From Candidatus Aminicenantes bacterium (GTDB lineage Bacteria > Acidobacteriota > Aminicenantia > Aminicenantales > UBA4085): a stretch of 64,000 nucleotides of DNA. Below are positions 33,231-41,870 of the stretch, one piece after another (the first letter of the stretch is position 1; each line of letters starts with the position of its first letter). The DNA is taken from positions 1 to 64,000 of the forward strand of contig JAPKZJ010000020.1 of the NCBI GenBank assembly GCA_026393855.1, read 5' to 3'. The notes beneath the pieces are model-generated. The model was not told the origin of the DNA. It did not search any database and saw only the letters and a list, made by a program, of their open reading frames with translations. The position numbers and the translations under genes were made by a program.

Positions 33231-35480
33231 TCAGGCCTCCGTCAGCTGATAGCCCTTCTCTCCGAAAAGCCGCAGGCAGGCCTCCGCTACCCCTGGGTCG
33301 TAGAGGATGCCTTGATTCTTCACGATTTCATCGAGGGCGGCCTGAATCCCCAGGGCCGGACGATAGGGTCGATGGGAGGCCATGGATTCGATCACATCCG
33401 CAACGCCGAGAATGCGGGCTTCAATGAGGATCTCATCCCCTTTCAGGCTTCTGGGATAGCCGGAACCGTCGATGCGTTCATGGTGCTGGTAGGCGATCTC
33501 CGCCAACGGCCAGGACGATTCCACGGTCTTGAGGATCTCGTAGCCTCTTTTGGCGTGCTCTTTGATCAAGGCGAACTCGATGGCCGTCAGCTTGGTGGGC
33601 TTGGACAAGATCTCCGCGGGAATGGACATTTTCCCGATGTCGTGGATGGACGCAGCCAGCCGAATGCCTTCGATCTTGTCCTGGGGCAAGCCCATTTCCG
33701 CGGCGATGGCACAAGCCAGATGGGCCGACCGGATCTGGTGTCCGGCCGTATAGGGATCCCTGGCTTCGACGGCCGAGACCATGACCCGAATGGTCGTGTT
33801 GACGGCTTTTTTCAAGCTCTCGACGGTCCGGAGGAGCGCTCGCTCCACCTCTTTGCGCTCGGTGATATCCTCGGAGATGCCCAGCAAAAACGCGGGTTCT
33901 CCGTCCGCGGATAGGATCGGCACTTTTTTAGTGTGCAGGACGCGCTCGCCCTTGGCCCGGGTTTGCAGGGGCTCCTCCGGGATTTCCACGAGCTCCCGGC
34001 CGCGCAGAACCTCCCGGTCCTTGGCCGCGAAGAAGTCCGCCTGCTCTCGCGGGAAAAAATCGTAATCGTTCTTGCCCAGCAGGTCTTCTCTCGAATAGCC
34101 CAGCAGCTCCTCGCCCGCCCGGTTGTACCGGACGAATCGGAGTTCCTTGGCGTCCTTGATGAAGATCATATTCGGGATATTCTCGACGATCGAGTCCAGA
34201 AACGCGTTCATCCGGCGCAAATCCTCTTCGGCTTTCTGGCGCTCGGTCATATCGACGATCGCCCCCAGAAGCCCCGTTGGCCGGCCGAACGAATAGACGA
34301 CTCGCGAGAAGACGATGGCCGGAAAAACGGACCCATCCAGCCTCCGCAGGAGATACTCCGTTCCGCCCAACGACTCGCCTTTCAAAAGCCTTTGGATGTT
34401 CTCGCGCGATTGGGCGATGCCTTCGGGCGAAAGCAGCTGCCAGGCCCTGAAGCCTTTTTCCAAATCCTCGCGGGTGCCTCTAAAAGTCTCGATCATGGCC
34501 CGATTGGCCGCCGTGATATTCGCCTCAAAATCCATCTCATAGACCGGGATCGGCAAAAAATCAAACAATCCGTGGTATTTTTTTTCGCTCTCCCGAAGAT
34601 CCTCCTCGGCCTGTCGGCGCTTGGTAATATCGCGGGCCACGGCGATCACGCCTACGATGACGCCCTCACGCCGCATGGGAGCCCCGCTGACTTCGCCGGC
34701 GACAATCGAACCGTCTTTGGCGATCAACCGATAAGTCGTCGCCGAAATCGTCTCCCCCGAAAAAACCGAACGGATCTCATCTAAAGCCCGCGGAAAAGAA
34801 TCCGGACCGAGAACTCTGGCCAAGTCCGAAACCGGATGGCCGATAAAATCTTGCGGCCCATACCCCAAGACCCTCTCCACGCTGGGCGATACGGCGGAAA
34901 TCGTGAAATCCGCGTCGATCCGAAAAATGATGTCCGTCATGTTTTCAAAAATCAGCCGGTATTTCTCCTCCAAGGCGGTCCACTTTTGATTCGCGATCTC
35001 CAGATCCAGCATTTTCTTTTCGAGCTTTTTAAACAGGATCTCATCGTGCCCCCGGAAAAACTCGGCGTCTTCGCCCAAAGACGGCGCCGCCGCCCGCCCG
35101 GCGCGGGGACTTTTGCCCAGCACCTCCATCAATTGATTCATCAAGATTTCCGGACCCAGGGGCTTGATGAGGAATCGTTCCGCCCCGAGCCTCAAGGCAA
35201 ACGCCTCGTCTCTCGCTTCCGTATAGGTGGCTGTGTAAAAGACAAAGGGGATCTGTTTTAATCGATCGTCCGACTTCCATTGCTGGCACAAGGTGTAGCC
35301 GTCCATCACCGGCATCAAAATGTCCGCCACAATCATGTCCGGAAGATCGAGGCGGGCCTTGGCCAGAGCTTCTTCGCCGTTGGCCGCGGAGATCACGTCC
35401 CAGCCATGGGCCCGGAGCAGGGTCTCCAGATAACAAAGATTGGAGCTGTTGTCGTCGACGATCAAAACTTTCGCGTTCAT
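33231..35480 (-). CDS. Response regulator with PAS domains and HD-GYP output
   Basis: Protein of 749 aa, with GGGGAG before ATG 35480. Order: receiver ~3-122 (DDNSSN near the N-terminus, phosphoacceptor Asp in MIVADILMPVMDGY), a coiled segment, three PAS/PAC units at ~175-300, 300-425 and 425-550 (EEKYRLIFENMTDIIFRID; ARDITKRRQAEEDL; GISEDITERKEVERAL), and HD-GYP at ~560-745. The HD-GYP motifs are complete: SIHDIGKMSIP, HH in IAYQHHERIDGSGYP, and RILGVADVIESM. This family degrades cyclic di-GMP to GMP. Input would come from a kinase acting on the receiver and from PAS ligands. It is an RpfG-like regulator with unusually many PAS inputs. Confidence 0.93.
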   Translation of the reverse strand: MNAKVLIVDDNSSNLCYLETLLRAHGWDVISAANGEEALAKARLDLPDMIVADILMPVMDGYTLCQQWKSDDRLKQIPFVFYTATYTEARDEAFALRLGAERFLIKPLGPEILMNQLMEVLGKSPRAGRAAAPSLGEDAEFFRGHDEILFKKLEKKMLDLEIANQKWTALEEKYRLIFENMTDIIFRIDADFTISAVSPSVERVLGYGPQDFIGHPVSDLARVLGPDSFPRALDEIRSVFSGETISATTYRLIAKDGSIVAGEVSGAPMRREGVIVGVIAVARDITKRRQAEEDLRESEKKYHGLFDFLPIPVYEMDFEANITAANRAMIETFRGTREDLEKGFRAWQLLSPEGIAQSRENIQRLLKGESLGGTEYLLRRLDGSVFPAIVFSRVVYSFGRPTGLLGAIVDMTERQKAEEDLRRMNAFLDSIVENIPNMIFIKDAKELRFVRYNRAGEELLGYSREDLLGKNDYDFFPREQADFFAAKDREVLRGRELVEIPEEPLQTRAKGERVLHTKKVPILSADGEPAFLLGISEDITERKEVERALLRTVESLKKAVNTTIRVMVSAVEARDPYTAGHQIRSAHLACAIAAEMGLPQDKIEGIRLAASIHDIGKMSIPAEILSKPTKLTAIEFALIKEHAKRGYEILKTVESSWPLAEIAYQHHERIDGSGYPRSLKGDEILIEARILGVADVIESMASHRPYRPALGIQAALDEIVKNQGILYDPGVAEACLRLFGEKGYQLTEA

Positions 35481-35556
35481 GGCGCTCCCCTGTTCGGCTG
35501 ATAAGCCGAGATCGTTCCGCCGTCTCTATGGAGAGGACCGAATCAAGCGCGCGGGT

Positions 35557-35829
35557 TTAAATCCCCATATCGCCCAGGGCCTTGAGCAATTGGTTCATCA
35601 AGGCCGTAATCGTGGGGTGGGATGCCTCGAAATATTGGACCGAGTCCTGCAGGCTTTCCCGCAAGCGGACATGATGGGCGGGCGGGACGTCGCCGGTGCT
35701 CTGAAGGATGCGATGGATGTCGCCGTCTAGCCGCTGGAGCGAATCCCGCGCGGAGTCGTCGACCACCGGGGCGTAGCGCAGCTCGTCGCGCAGTTTGACC
35801 AGGGTTTCATTCAGGCTGTCGTTGTCCAT
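35557..35829 (-). CDS. DUF4404 family small protein
   Basis: Protein of 90 aa from ATG 35829 (AAGGA upstream). It is all-helical and acidic (LNETLVKLRDELRYAPVVDD, DSLQRLDGDIHRILQS, SVQYFEASHPTITALMNQLL), matching the usual length and pattern of DUF4404, whose function is not known. It lies 76 bp upstream of the HD-GYP gene on the same strand and may be cotranscribed with it. No membrane segment or signal peptide. Confidence 0.72.
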   Translation of the reverse strand: MDNDSLNETLVKLRDELRYAPVVDDSARDSLQRLDGDIHRILQSTGDVPPAHHVRLRESLQDSVQYFEASHPTITALMNQLLKALGDMGI

Positions 35830-35924
35830 GGGTGTGTCCTTAGTCGCGATCATAGCACAAAGCCGCCGGCCGAAGAAAAAGGGATCATCTCCCATCTCCG
35901 GGAAACGCGGTTCGGAGTATCGTC

Positions 35925-36167
35925 CCGGCGGCGCGGGTTCACCACTCCTTTTTACGCCAATCCGCTCGGCGCCTCGGAACTCCGCATTCGAGATCTCCCG
36001 GTTTTAGTGACCACCCACTCCGTTTCGATTCCGCTAGATGGTCGCGTGCTCAAACAGCCCTCGGCGGCCGTTGGCTGCCCTCGCGGAGAGGCGTAAAAAG
36101 CCGGAACCCGCGCGGTTTCGCCGTTGGCCGACACCCCGAACCGCTGATGTTTCCTGGAGATGGGAGA
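35925..36167. repeat. Intergenic repeat of ~240 bp, copy A
   Basis: This segment matches 55939-56190 in the same orientation and order. Shared blocks include GGCGGCGCGGGTT, GGAACTCCGCAT, CCCACTCCGT, TCGCGTGCTCAAACA, CCCGCGCGGTTTCGCCGTTG and GGAGATGGGAG. The blocks are joined by diverged spacers with small indels. In this copy the minus-strand reading frame is broken (TAG after LFEHATI). It fills most of the 437-bp gap between the DUF4404 and DUF1801 genes. The rest of the gap holds a TATAAT (36196-36201) without a clear -35, probably the -10 of the next gene. Confidence 0.65.
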
Positions 36168-36266
36168 AGAACCAGAAAAAATCCCCGCCTCGTCATATAA
36201 TATCCGCGAGGACTCCCAGATAACAGGGAGCCGGCCCGACAACCCGGCGGCCAGCGGAGAAGCGCC

Positions 36267-36662
36267 ATGAAACAATCCCCTGCGAAAGCGAAACCCAAGC
36301 GCGGCGGCCCGGCCAAAAGCGTCGACGCCTATCTGGCGGCCGTCCCGGCGAAGGAGCGGGCCGTCCTGCAAAAGCTGCGCGCGACCATCAAATCTGCGGC
36401 ACCCAAGGCCGAGGAGATGATCAGCTATGGAATCCCTTCTTTCAAACACCAAGGATACTTGGCGGGTTTCGCGGCGTTCATGGCCCACCTCAGCTTTTTT
36501 CCCGGCGCCACCGTCAAAGCCTTTAAGGAAGAGCTGAAAGACTACGACACCGCGACGGGGACGGTCCACTTCACGGCCGCCAAGCCGCTTCCGGCGGCCC
36601 TGGTCAGGAAGATCATCAAGGCCCGGATCAAAGAGAACGAGGCGCGAGCGGCCAAACCTTGA
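36267..36662 (+). CDS. DUF1801 family (YdhG-like) protein
   Basis: Protein of 131 aa. A basic N-terminal tail (KAKPKRGGPAK) precedes the DUF1801 domain at ~17-125 (VDAYLAAVPAKERAVLQKLR, APKAEEMISYGIPSF, HLSFFPGATVKAFKEEL, LVRKIIKARIKENE). YGIPSF and the short-chain helix pattern are typical of the family, which includes YdhG and shows weak kinship to iron chaperones. The real role is unknown. The 3' end overlaps the convergent GH120 gene by 35 bp. A TATAAT lies 65 bp upstream. Confidence 0.88.
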   Translation: MKQSPAKAKPKRGGPAKSVDAYLAAVPAKERAVLQKLRATIKSAAPKAEEMISYGIPSFKHQGYLAGFAAFMAHLSFFPGATVKAFKEELKDYDTATGTVHFTAAKPLPAALVRKIIKARIKENEARAAKP

Positions 36663-38469
36663 GCCGGATCCGCCCGGAGCCGGGATTCTCGAACGGGCCG
36701 GGCGCGGGGTTCGATTCGGAGCGAGCCTTGGTCCAAAAATCCGTCGCGATCCGAATCGGCGAACCGTCGGCCCGCTCATAGGGCAAGTCGGGGATCGTCG
36801 CCCGTCCCAGCAGCGCCGTGGTCACCAGCGGCCGCATTCGCGCCGACCAGGCCGGATCGAAGGCCATCTCTAGATAGAACCCGTCCGGCGCCTCGACCAG
36901 CTTGATCGCCGCATCGAAATCCGGCTGGACCAGCGGGTCCGTCTCGAACTTGGAAGGCTTGGCGCCGCCAAGGAAAACATTCCCCTCCATCTTCACGGGC
37001 AGCGGGGTTTTATCGTAAGGGGTGAGGTCTCCGCGCTTGGCGAACAGGTTGTTGTAATAGCGGTCGTCGCCGTAGGGATTGTCGTGCATCCCGGCCAGCT
37101 CGGTGGAATGGGCCTTGTGGTACGGCGTCTGCCGGGCGTCGAAAGGATTGATATGGAGCGATCCCGCGATGAGGTTGTGGACATAGGCTCCGCCCTGCGA
37201 AACATCGAGCAGGGTCCTGGTCGAAAGGAAGATGTTGTTGTCGACCAGGAACGGCCCGTGATCAACCTCGACGAAGAGGTCCTGGTCCAAGTTGTCGTGG
37301 AAGAGGTTGCCGGAGACGCGCGTCCCCTGGGCCATCCAGTCCAGCCACAGCCCGCGGATCGCCCGATAGATGTGGTTGCCGCTGATCTCGACGTCGATCG
37401 CGGCGTGAAGCTTGATGCCCGCCATCTCGGCGCCGGTGAAGAGCGCCCGGACATGGATATCGTGGATGACGTTGCCGGTGACCGTGCTGAACGCGGCACC
37501 CAGGCTGCCGACGATGCCGGCCTGCTCGCAGTGCGAGATGACGTTGTTGCGAACGACGTGCCCGCCGATCTTCGCCTTGCTCCAGCCGTTGGCCAAGGCG
37601 CGCTCGATGGTCTTGACGTACCCCTCGGCCGTGTCGCTCGAAGTATTGTCGAATTTGTCGCCGTGCTTGCCGAGCGCGATGCCCGAGCAGATGGAGTGGC
37701 TGACAACGTTGTCCTCGATGATCCAGCCCTGGCTCCAGTTCGTCCCGATCAGGCCGACCTGCTCGGCCGTCGGCGGCGCCCAAGGTGTCGCCGCCTGCCG
37801 CAGGATGAAGCCGCGGACCGTCAAGTAATTGACGCCCGTCTTTTCGGGATAGAACACCGCCCGGCGGACGTTGATCTCCACGAGCCGGGCGTTGGGGTCG
37901 GCCCCTGGAAACTGGGCCCAAATCGTCGTCGCCTCGCCTTCGACCTTGGCAAACCAGAGCGGCGCAGTACCGGCGGGCTTTAAAGCCTCATCCAGGGTCG
38001 CCGCCTCGGCCAGCCATTCGCCGTCGAGGTAGACGGCTCCCGTATGATGGGGGCGGCCCTTGGGATCGAACCAGTCGCCGCGGATCAGGTCGGCGTAGGG
38101 ATTGAACGCGCCGAAAAGGGCGTTCGGGATTCGCGCCTGCCAGGTATCGCCCTGAACCTTGCGCCAGCCTTTGACGATCTCCGAGCCCTTGATCTCGACC
38201 CTTTCGCCGGGCGCGGCCCGGAAGACGATCCGCTTGGAGTCGGAGGTGCCGCCGCGAATCGGATTGACGCGCTCGCGATAAATGCCTGCGTGCACGGTGA
38301 CGATGTCGCCCGGCTGGGCCAGCTCGGCGGCCCGCTGAATGGTACGGAGAGGGGCGGCCGGAGTCCCGGCGTTATGATCCTTGCCGTTGACGGCGACATG
38401 AATTTCCGCGGCCAAAACGGCCGACGCAAATAAAGTCAGGGCGGCTAGGCCTACGACGGCTTTTCGCAT
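36628..38469 (-). CDS. GH120-like beta-xylosidase, right-handed parallel beta-helix
   Basis: Protein of 613 aa with a signal peptide (MRKAVVGLAALTLFASAVLAA); GGGAGGAC precedes ATG 38469. The body is a beta-helix whose segments recall the GH120 beta-xylosidase of Thermoanaerobacterium: EINVRRAVFYPEKTGVNYLT, ATPWAPPTAEQVGLIGTNWS, GWIIEDNVVSH, AGIKLHAAIDV, GLWLDWMAQGTRVSGNLF and FVEVDHGPFLVDNNI. By that comparison the catalytic pair would be D377 (in LWLDW) and E401 (in FVEV); this relies on memory of the family and needs an alignment. It should release xylose from xylo-oligosaccharides outside the cytoplasm. No other xylan gene is nearby. Confidence 0.8.
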   Translation of the reverse strand: MRKAVVGLAALTLFASAVLAAEIHVAVNGKDHNAGTPAAPLRTIQRAAELAQPGDIVTVHAGIYRERVNPIRGGTSDSKRIVFRAAPGERVEIKGSEIVKGWRKVQGDTWQARIPNALFGAFNPYADLIRGDWFDPKGRPHHTGAVYLDGEWLAEAATLDEALKPAGTAPLWFAKVEGEATTIWAQFPGADPNARLVEINVRRAVFYPEKTGVNYLTVRGFILRQAATPWAPPTAEQVGLIGTNWSQGWIIEDNVVSHSICSGIALGKHGDKFDNTSSDTAEGYVKTIERALANGWSKAKIGGHVVRNNVISHCEQAGIVGSLGAAFSTVTGNVIHDIHVRALFTGAEMAGIKLHAAIDVEISGNHIYRAIRGLWLDWMAQGTRVSGNLFHDNLDQDLFVEVDHGPFLVDNNIFLSTRTLLDVSQGGAYVHNLIAGSLHINPFDARQTPYHKAHSTELAGMHDNPYGDDRYYNNLFAKRGDLTPYDKTPLPVKMEGNVFLGGAKPSKFETDPLVQPDFDAAIKLVEAPDGFYLEMAFDPAWSARMRPLVTTALLGRATIPDLPYERADGSPIRIATDFWTKARSESNPAPGPFENPGSGRIRLKVWPLAPRSL

Positions 38470-38563
38470 GACGTCCTCCCGGGAATCGTTTCCGATCGTC
38501 CCGGACGATAATGCGCCGCCGCGCCGCCTGTCAAGCCGGCGGACCGACGAGACCCGATCGGCG

Positions 38564-39073
38564 TCAGCCCATGCCCCCCGCGATCGCTCCGGGATCCACG
38601 CCCGTTCCGGGATGCCCGGAATCCGACTCGCGCTTCCAGATCAGCAGCGTCAGCCAGATCACGAACAGCTTGAGGACAAGGGGAAGCTCGTCAAGCATTT
38701 TAATCCGGGCTTGACGCGTCAGAATCCCTTCGGGCTCGATCGTGCCGACGACGACGCCCCCCTCCGACAAAACCATGGCCCGGCGCACCGGCGACAAGGC
38801 TTTGAGAGTGAACGCCCGTCCTTCAAGCTCGATCTCAAAGGACCGGAGGAGGGCGCTCGGCTTCACGGCCCGAGCCAGGGGCAGCCCCTCCTTTTCAAGG
38901 ACAAAGGCGCCGAGGAGGCTTTCACGGAACACCCGATACTCGACGTTCCCCGCGCAGACCGCCCCCCGCTCTCGCCAGGACGAAAGCCTCGCCTCTCCCA
39001 GGGGTTGATCGGCGTCATCCCGGACGTCGAAATCCCAGGCCAACCAGGCTTTGGGCACGGCGTGCAAAATCAT
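38564..39073 (-). CDS. Hypothetical protein with C-terminal membrane helix
   Basis: Protein of 169 aa; AAAGGAG stands 5 bp before ATG 39073. The N-terminal ~120 residues are beta-rich (EYRVFRESLLGAFVLEKEG, LLRSFEIELEGRAFTLKALS, AMVLSEGGVVVGTIEPEG), a pattern reminiscent of LURP1/tubby-like scramblase folds. A hydrophobic segment follows at ~130-147 (LPLVLKLFVIWLTLLIW), then a short polar tail. No signal peptide, so the beta domain should be cytosolic and anchored by the tail helix. The fold suggestion is tentative. It is transcribed away from the TonB receptor operon. Confidence 0.65.
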   Translation of the reverse strand: MILHAVPKAWLAWDFDVRDDADQPLGEARLSSWRERGAVCAGNVEYRVFRESLLGAFVLEKEGLPLARAVKPSALLRSFEIELEGRAFTLKALSPVRRAMVLSEGGVVVGTIEPEGILTRQARIKMLDELPLVLKLFVIWLTLLIWKRESDSGHPGTGVDPGAIAGGMG

Positions 39074-39255
39074 TCGGCTCCTTTCCCGCGTTCCGCCGTC
39101 GCCGCGGAAAGCGGACCGGCTTGGGTCCAGGGTAGCTCTTCTTCTTGGCGAACGTCAAGGATCGAACCCGACGCCTTGCGCGGAGGGGTTCAAGGTGATA
39201 AGTTATGAGAAATAGGGATCGTACGTGGCGTTCCTAGTCCCAAAGGAGCCCGGCG

Positions 39256-41253
39256 ATGAAGAGTCGTTTTTTAGCCGGCCTGATCGCCTTTGTCGTATTC
39301 GCCTCACCTCTCCTCGCCCAAACCAAGGAAAAAACGCTGGACGAGCTTCTCTCGCTCGATATGACCGATCTGGCCAATTTGAAAGTCGTCTCGGCCCTCA
39401 AAAGCCTGGAGATGATCAACCGGGTCCCGGCCACCGTGCGCGTGATCACCGCGGAACAGATCCGGGACAACGGGTATTTGACCTTGGAAGACGCCCTCGC
39501 CGATCTGCCCGGTTTTCAGTTCCGCAACATCCTGGGCTTCAACAGTTATGCCTTCATCAGGGGCGTGCCCAGCCAGAACAACAAGATTCTTCTCCTGGTC
39601 GACGGGATCCAGACCAACGAGCTGAATTCCGGAGGCTACTACGGCGGCGGGCAGTATAACCTGGCCAACGTGGACCGGATCGAGGTCGTCTACGGCCCCG
39701 CGTCCGCCCTTTACGGCACCAACGCCGTTTCCGGCATCATCAACATCATCACCCTGGATCCGAAGGACGCCCCGGGCGGCCGGGCTTCCGTCCTGGCCGG
39801 CAGCTACCGCACCTATCAAGCGGACGTCCGCTATGCCGCCTATGGCAAGAAGGCGGACTTCGGATTCAGCATCGCGGGCATGCTCAAACGGAGCGACAAG
39901 GCGGACCTGAAAGGCGCGGCCGGCGACTTCAACTGGACCGAGAACATGGAGAATTTCGAGAACGACGCCTCGCTCGACGCCCGCGTCCGGTACAAGAATT
40001 TCAGCGCCGGCTTGATGTTCCAGGACAAAGACGCCTCTTACGCGACCGCCCAGATGGGCCTCACCGCTCCCGGGATGACGCCGATCAGCGACCACGGCGT
40101 GAATTGGCACATCCGATTTCTAAACACCTGGGCCGCCTATGCGTATGATCGGGCCAAGACTTGGTCTATTCGATCTACGGTCTATTACCGGGACACCACC
40201 GTCCTTGACGATACGATCCCGATCATCGAGCTTCCGACGTCGGATGCCCCGGGCCGGCAGTCTCGGTATTATCGTCCGAACCACTCGATCGGAAACGAAT
40301 CCCAGCTTCGCTGGACGCCCGACGCCCGCTGGCGCCTATCGTTCGGCCTCGTCCTGGAGCAGGAGCGTTTGGCCGAGACGATTTCCATCAGCCAAAGCGT
40401 GGCCGCGGACATGCGCCCCGCCGTCCCGGCCGCTCCGGATATGTTGACGAACAGCCTGATCAGCCTCTATGCCCAATCCCAAACCTCTCTTTCAAAAACC
40501 ATCGACCTGTTCCTCGGCCTGCGGCACGACGAGAGCAGCTACTACGGCGCGGTGACGACGCCGCGCCTCGGATTCGTTTTCAACCAGGGCAAGCTGACCA
40601 CCAAAATCCTTTATATGCAGGCCTTCCGGGCTCCGAAGCCCTGGGATTACACTAACGGCATAGGCAATCCGGACCTGGGACCGGAAAAGATCGCTTCCTG
40701 GGAGGCCGCCGGCGGCTGGTCTTTCTCTCCCCACCTCCGGTTCGACGTCTCGGCCTACCACAACCGCCTTTCCAACCTCCTGGTCCGGGAGAGTCAAGGA
40801 GATCAATTCCGGTGGATCAACGCCGGCGCTTTAACGACCGACGGATGCGAAACCGGACTGGAATTCCGCCAGGGCCGGCTGAAGGCCTATCTCAACTACA
40901 CCTACACCCGATCCATAAACGCCCTCGATGAGCAGGCGCCGGAAATCGCCCCCCACGGCGGCAACGCAGGGATTCTCTACGCCTTCACGCCGCGCTTCCG
41001 GATCAGCCTTCGCGGCCAATATCTCGGCCGGCGCAAGAACTCCAAGATCATCCCAACCACGGGGAACGATCGGATTGACGCCGCGCTCCTCCTTCACGCG
41101 GCCCTGACTCTTTCCCTTCCCTGGGGGATCGACTGTCAGCTCGTCGTCAACAATCTGCTGGACGCCGTCTACTATCACCCCTCCATCCTGCCGCCCAGCC
41201 GCTATCGTCAGCCCCAGCGCAGCATCCGGTTGTCCATGGGGTACGCGTTTTGA
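39256..41253 (+). CDS. TonB-dependent outer membrane receptor
   Basis: Protein of 665 aa. Signal peptide MKSRFLAGLIAFVVFASPLLAQ. The plug domain is at ~45-165 (VPATVRVITAEQIRDNGYLT, GFNSYAFIRGVPSQNNKILL, VEVVYGP-like VDRIEVVYGPASALYGTNAV). A beta-barrel follows to the C-terminus, which ends in RLSMGYAF with a terminal Phe. The short region between signal and plug (KTLDELLSLDMTDLANLKVV) resembles that of colicin I/FepA-type receptors paired with YfiR. It is the first gene of a run of five overlapping genes leading to two kinases. It could import a siderophore or other ligand, or act as a sensor; the substrate is unknown. Confidence 0.93.
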   Translation: MKSRFLAGLIAFVVFASPLLAQTKEKTLDELLSLDMTDLANLKVVSALKSLEMINRVPATVRVITAEQIRDNGYLTLEDALADLPGFQFRNILGFNSYAFIRGVPSQNNKILLLVDGIQTNELNSGGYYGGGQYNLANVDRIEVVYGPASALYGTNAVSGIINIITLDPKDAPGGRASVLAGSYRTYQADVRYAAYGKKADFGFSIAGMLKRSDKADLKGAAGDFNWTENMENFENDASLDARVRYKNFSAGLMFQDKDASYATAQMGLTAPGMTPISDHGVNWHIRFLNTWAAYAYDRAKTWSIRSTVYYRDTTVLDDTIPIIELPTSDAPGRQSRYYRPNHSIGNESQLRWTPDARWRLSFGLVLEQERLAETISISQSVAADMRPAVPAAPDMLTNSLISLYAQSQTSLSKTIDLFLGLRHDESSYYGAVTTPRLGFVFNQGKLTTKILYMQAFRAPKPWDYTNGIGNPDLGPEKIASWEAAGGWSFSPHLRFDVSAYHNRLSNLLVRESQGDQFRWINAGALTTDGCETGLEFRQGRLKAYLNYTYTRSINALDEQAPEIAPHGGNAGILYAFTPRFRISLRGQYLGRRKNSKIIPTTGNDRIDAALLLHAALTLSLPWGIDCQLVVNNLLDAVYYHPSILPPSRYRQPQRSIRLSMGYAF

Positions 41254-41294
41254 GGAGAGCGGCCTGGAACGGAGCCGGCGGAGGCCGCCCGCCG

Positions 41295-41870
41295 GTGAGG
41301 AGACGATCGCTCGCCCTCCGCCTCGCGACCGGCCTCGTCTTGTCCGGATGCCTCGCCGGCGGCGCTTTTGGTCAGGCCGTCGGCAACCCGCCCTCTTCCG
41401 AATACGACGTCAAAGCGGTCTTTCTCTACCATTTCACCCGGTACGTCGCATGGCCGGAGGACGCGCCCGCCGAGGCCGTCTCAATCGTCGTCTTCGGCGA
41501 GAGCGAAATCACGGCTCCGTTGCTGGAGATCGCCAAGAAAAAGACCGTCGGCCCGAAGCCGCTTCTCGTCCGGCAATGCCTCGATCCGACCCAGATAGGC
41601 CGCCCCCAGATCCTGTTCATCGCCAAATCCGAGACCGCCCGGCTGGCCCAGATTCTGAAAGAGACGGAAGGGAAGGATGTCCTCACCGTCGGCGAGGCGG
41701 CCGGTCTGGCTCGGGAGCAGGGCGTCGCCGTCAACTTCGTGCTGCGGGAAGAAGCCGTCAAGTTCGAGATCAGCGAAAAAGCCGTGAGCAAAACCCGGCT
41801 GAAGATCGGGTCGCAGCTCTTGAAGCTGGCCATCCTCGTCGACGCCCGGGAAGGGAAGATCCGGCCATGA
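41295..41870 (+). CDS. YfiR family (DUF4154) periplasmic protein
   Basis: Protein of 191 aa from GTG 41295, chosen because it opens a compact signal sequence (RRSLALRLATGLVLSGCLAG) with a possible lipobox LSGC and has GGAGG upstream. A TTG at 41250 overlapping the receptor stop is the alternative. The mature part is YfiR-like: EYDVKAVFLYHFTRYVAWPE, VFGESEITAPLLEIAKKKTV, QILFIAKSETARLAQIL and a C-terminal LLKLAILVD. YfiR is known to hold a CHASE8-type membrane partner inactive. Here the next gene encodes a kinase with such a periplasmic region. It overlaps that gene by ATGA. Confidence 0.85.
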   Translation: MRRRSLALRLATGLVLSGCLAGGAFGQAVGNPPSSEYDVKAVFLYHFTRYVAWPEDAPAEAVSIVVFGESEITAPLLEIAKKKTVGPKPLLVRQCLDPTQIGRPQILFIAKSETARLAQILKETEGKDVLTVGEAAGLAREQGVAVNFVLREEAVKFEISEKAVSKTRLKIGSQLLKLAILVDAREGKIRP

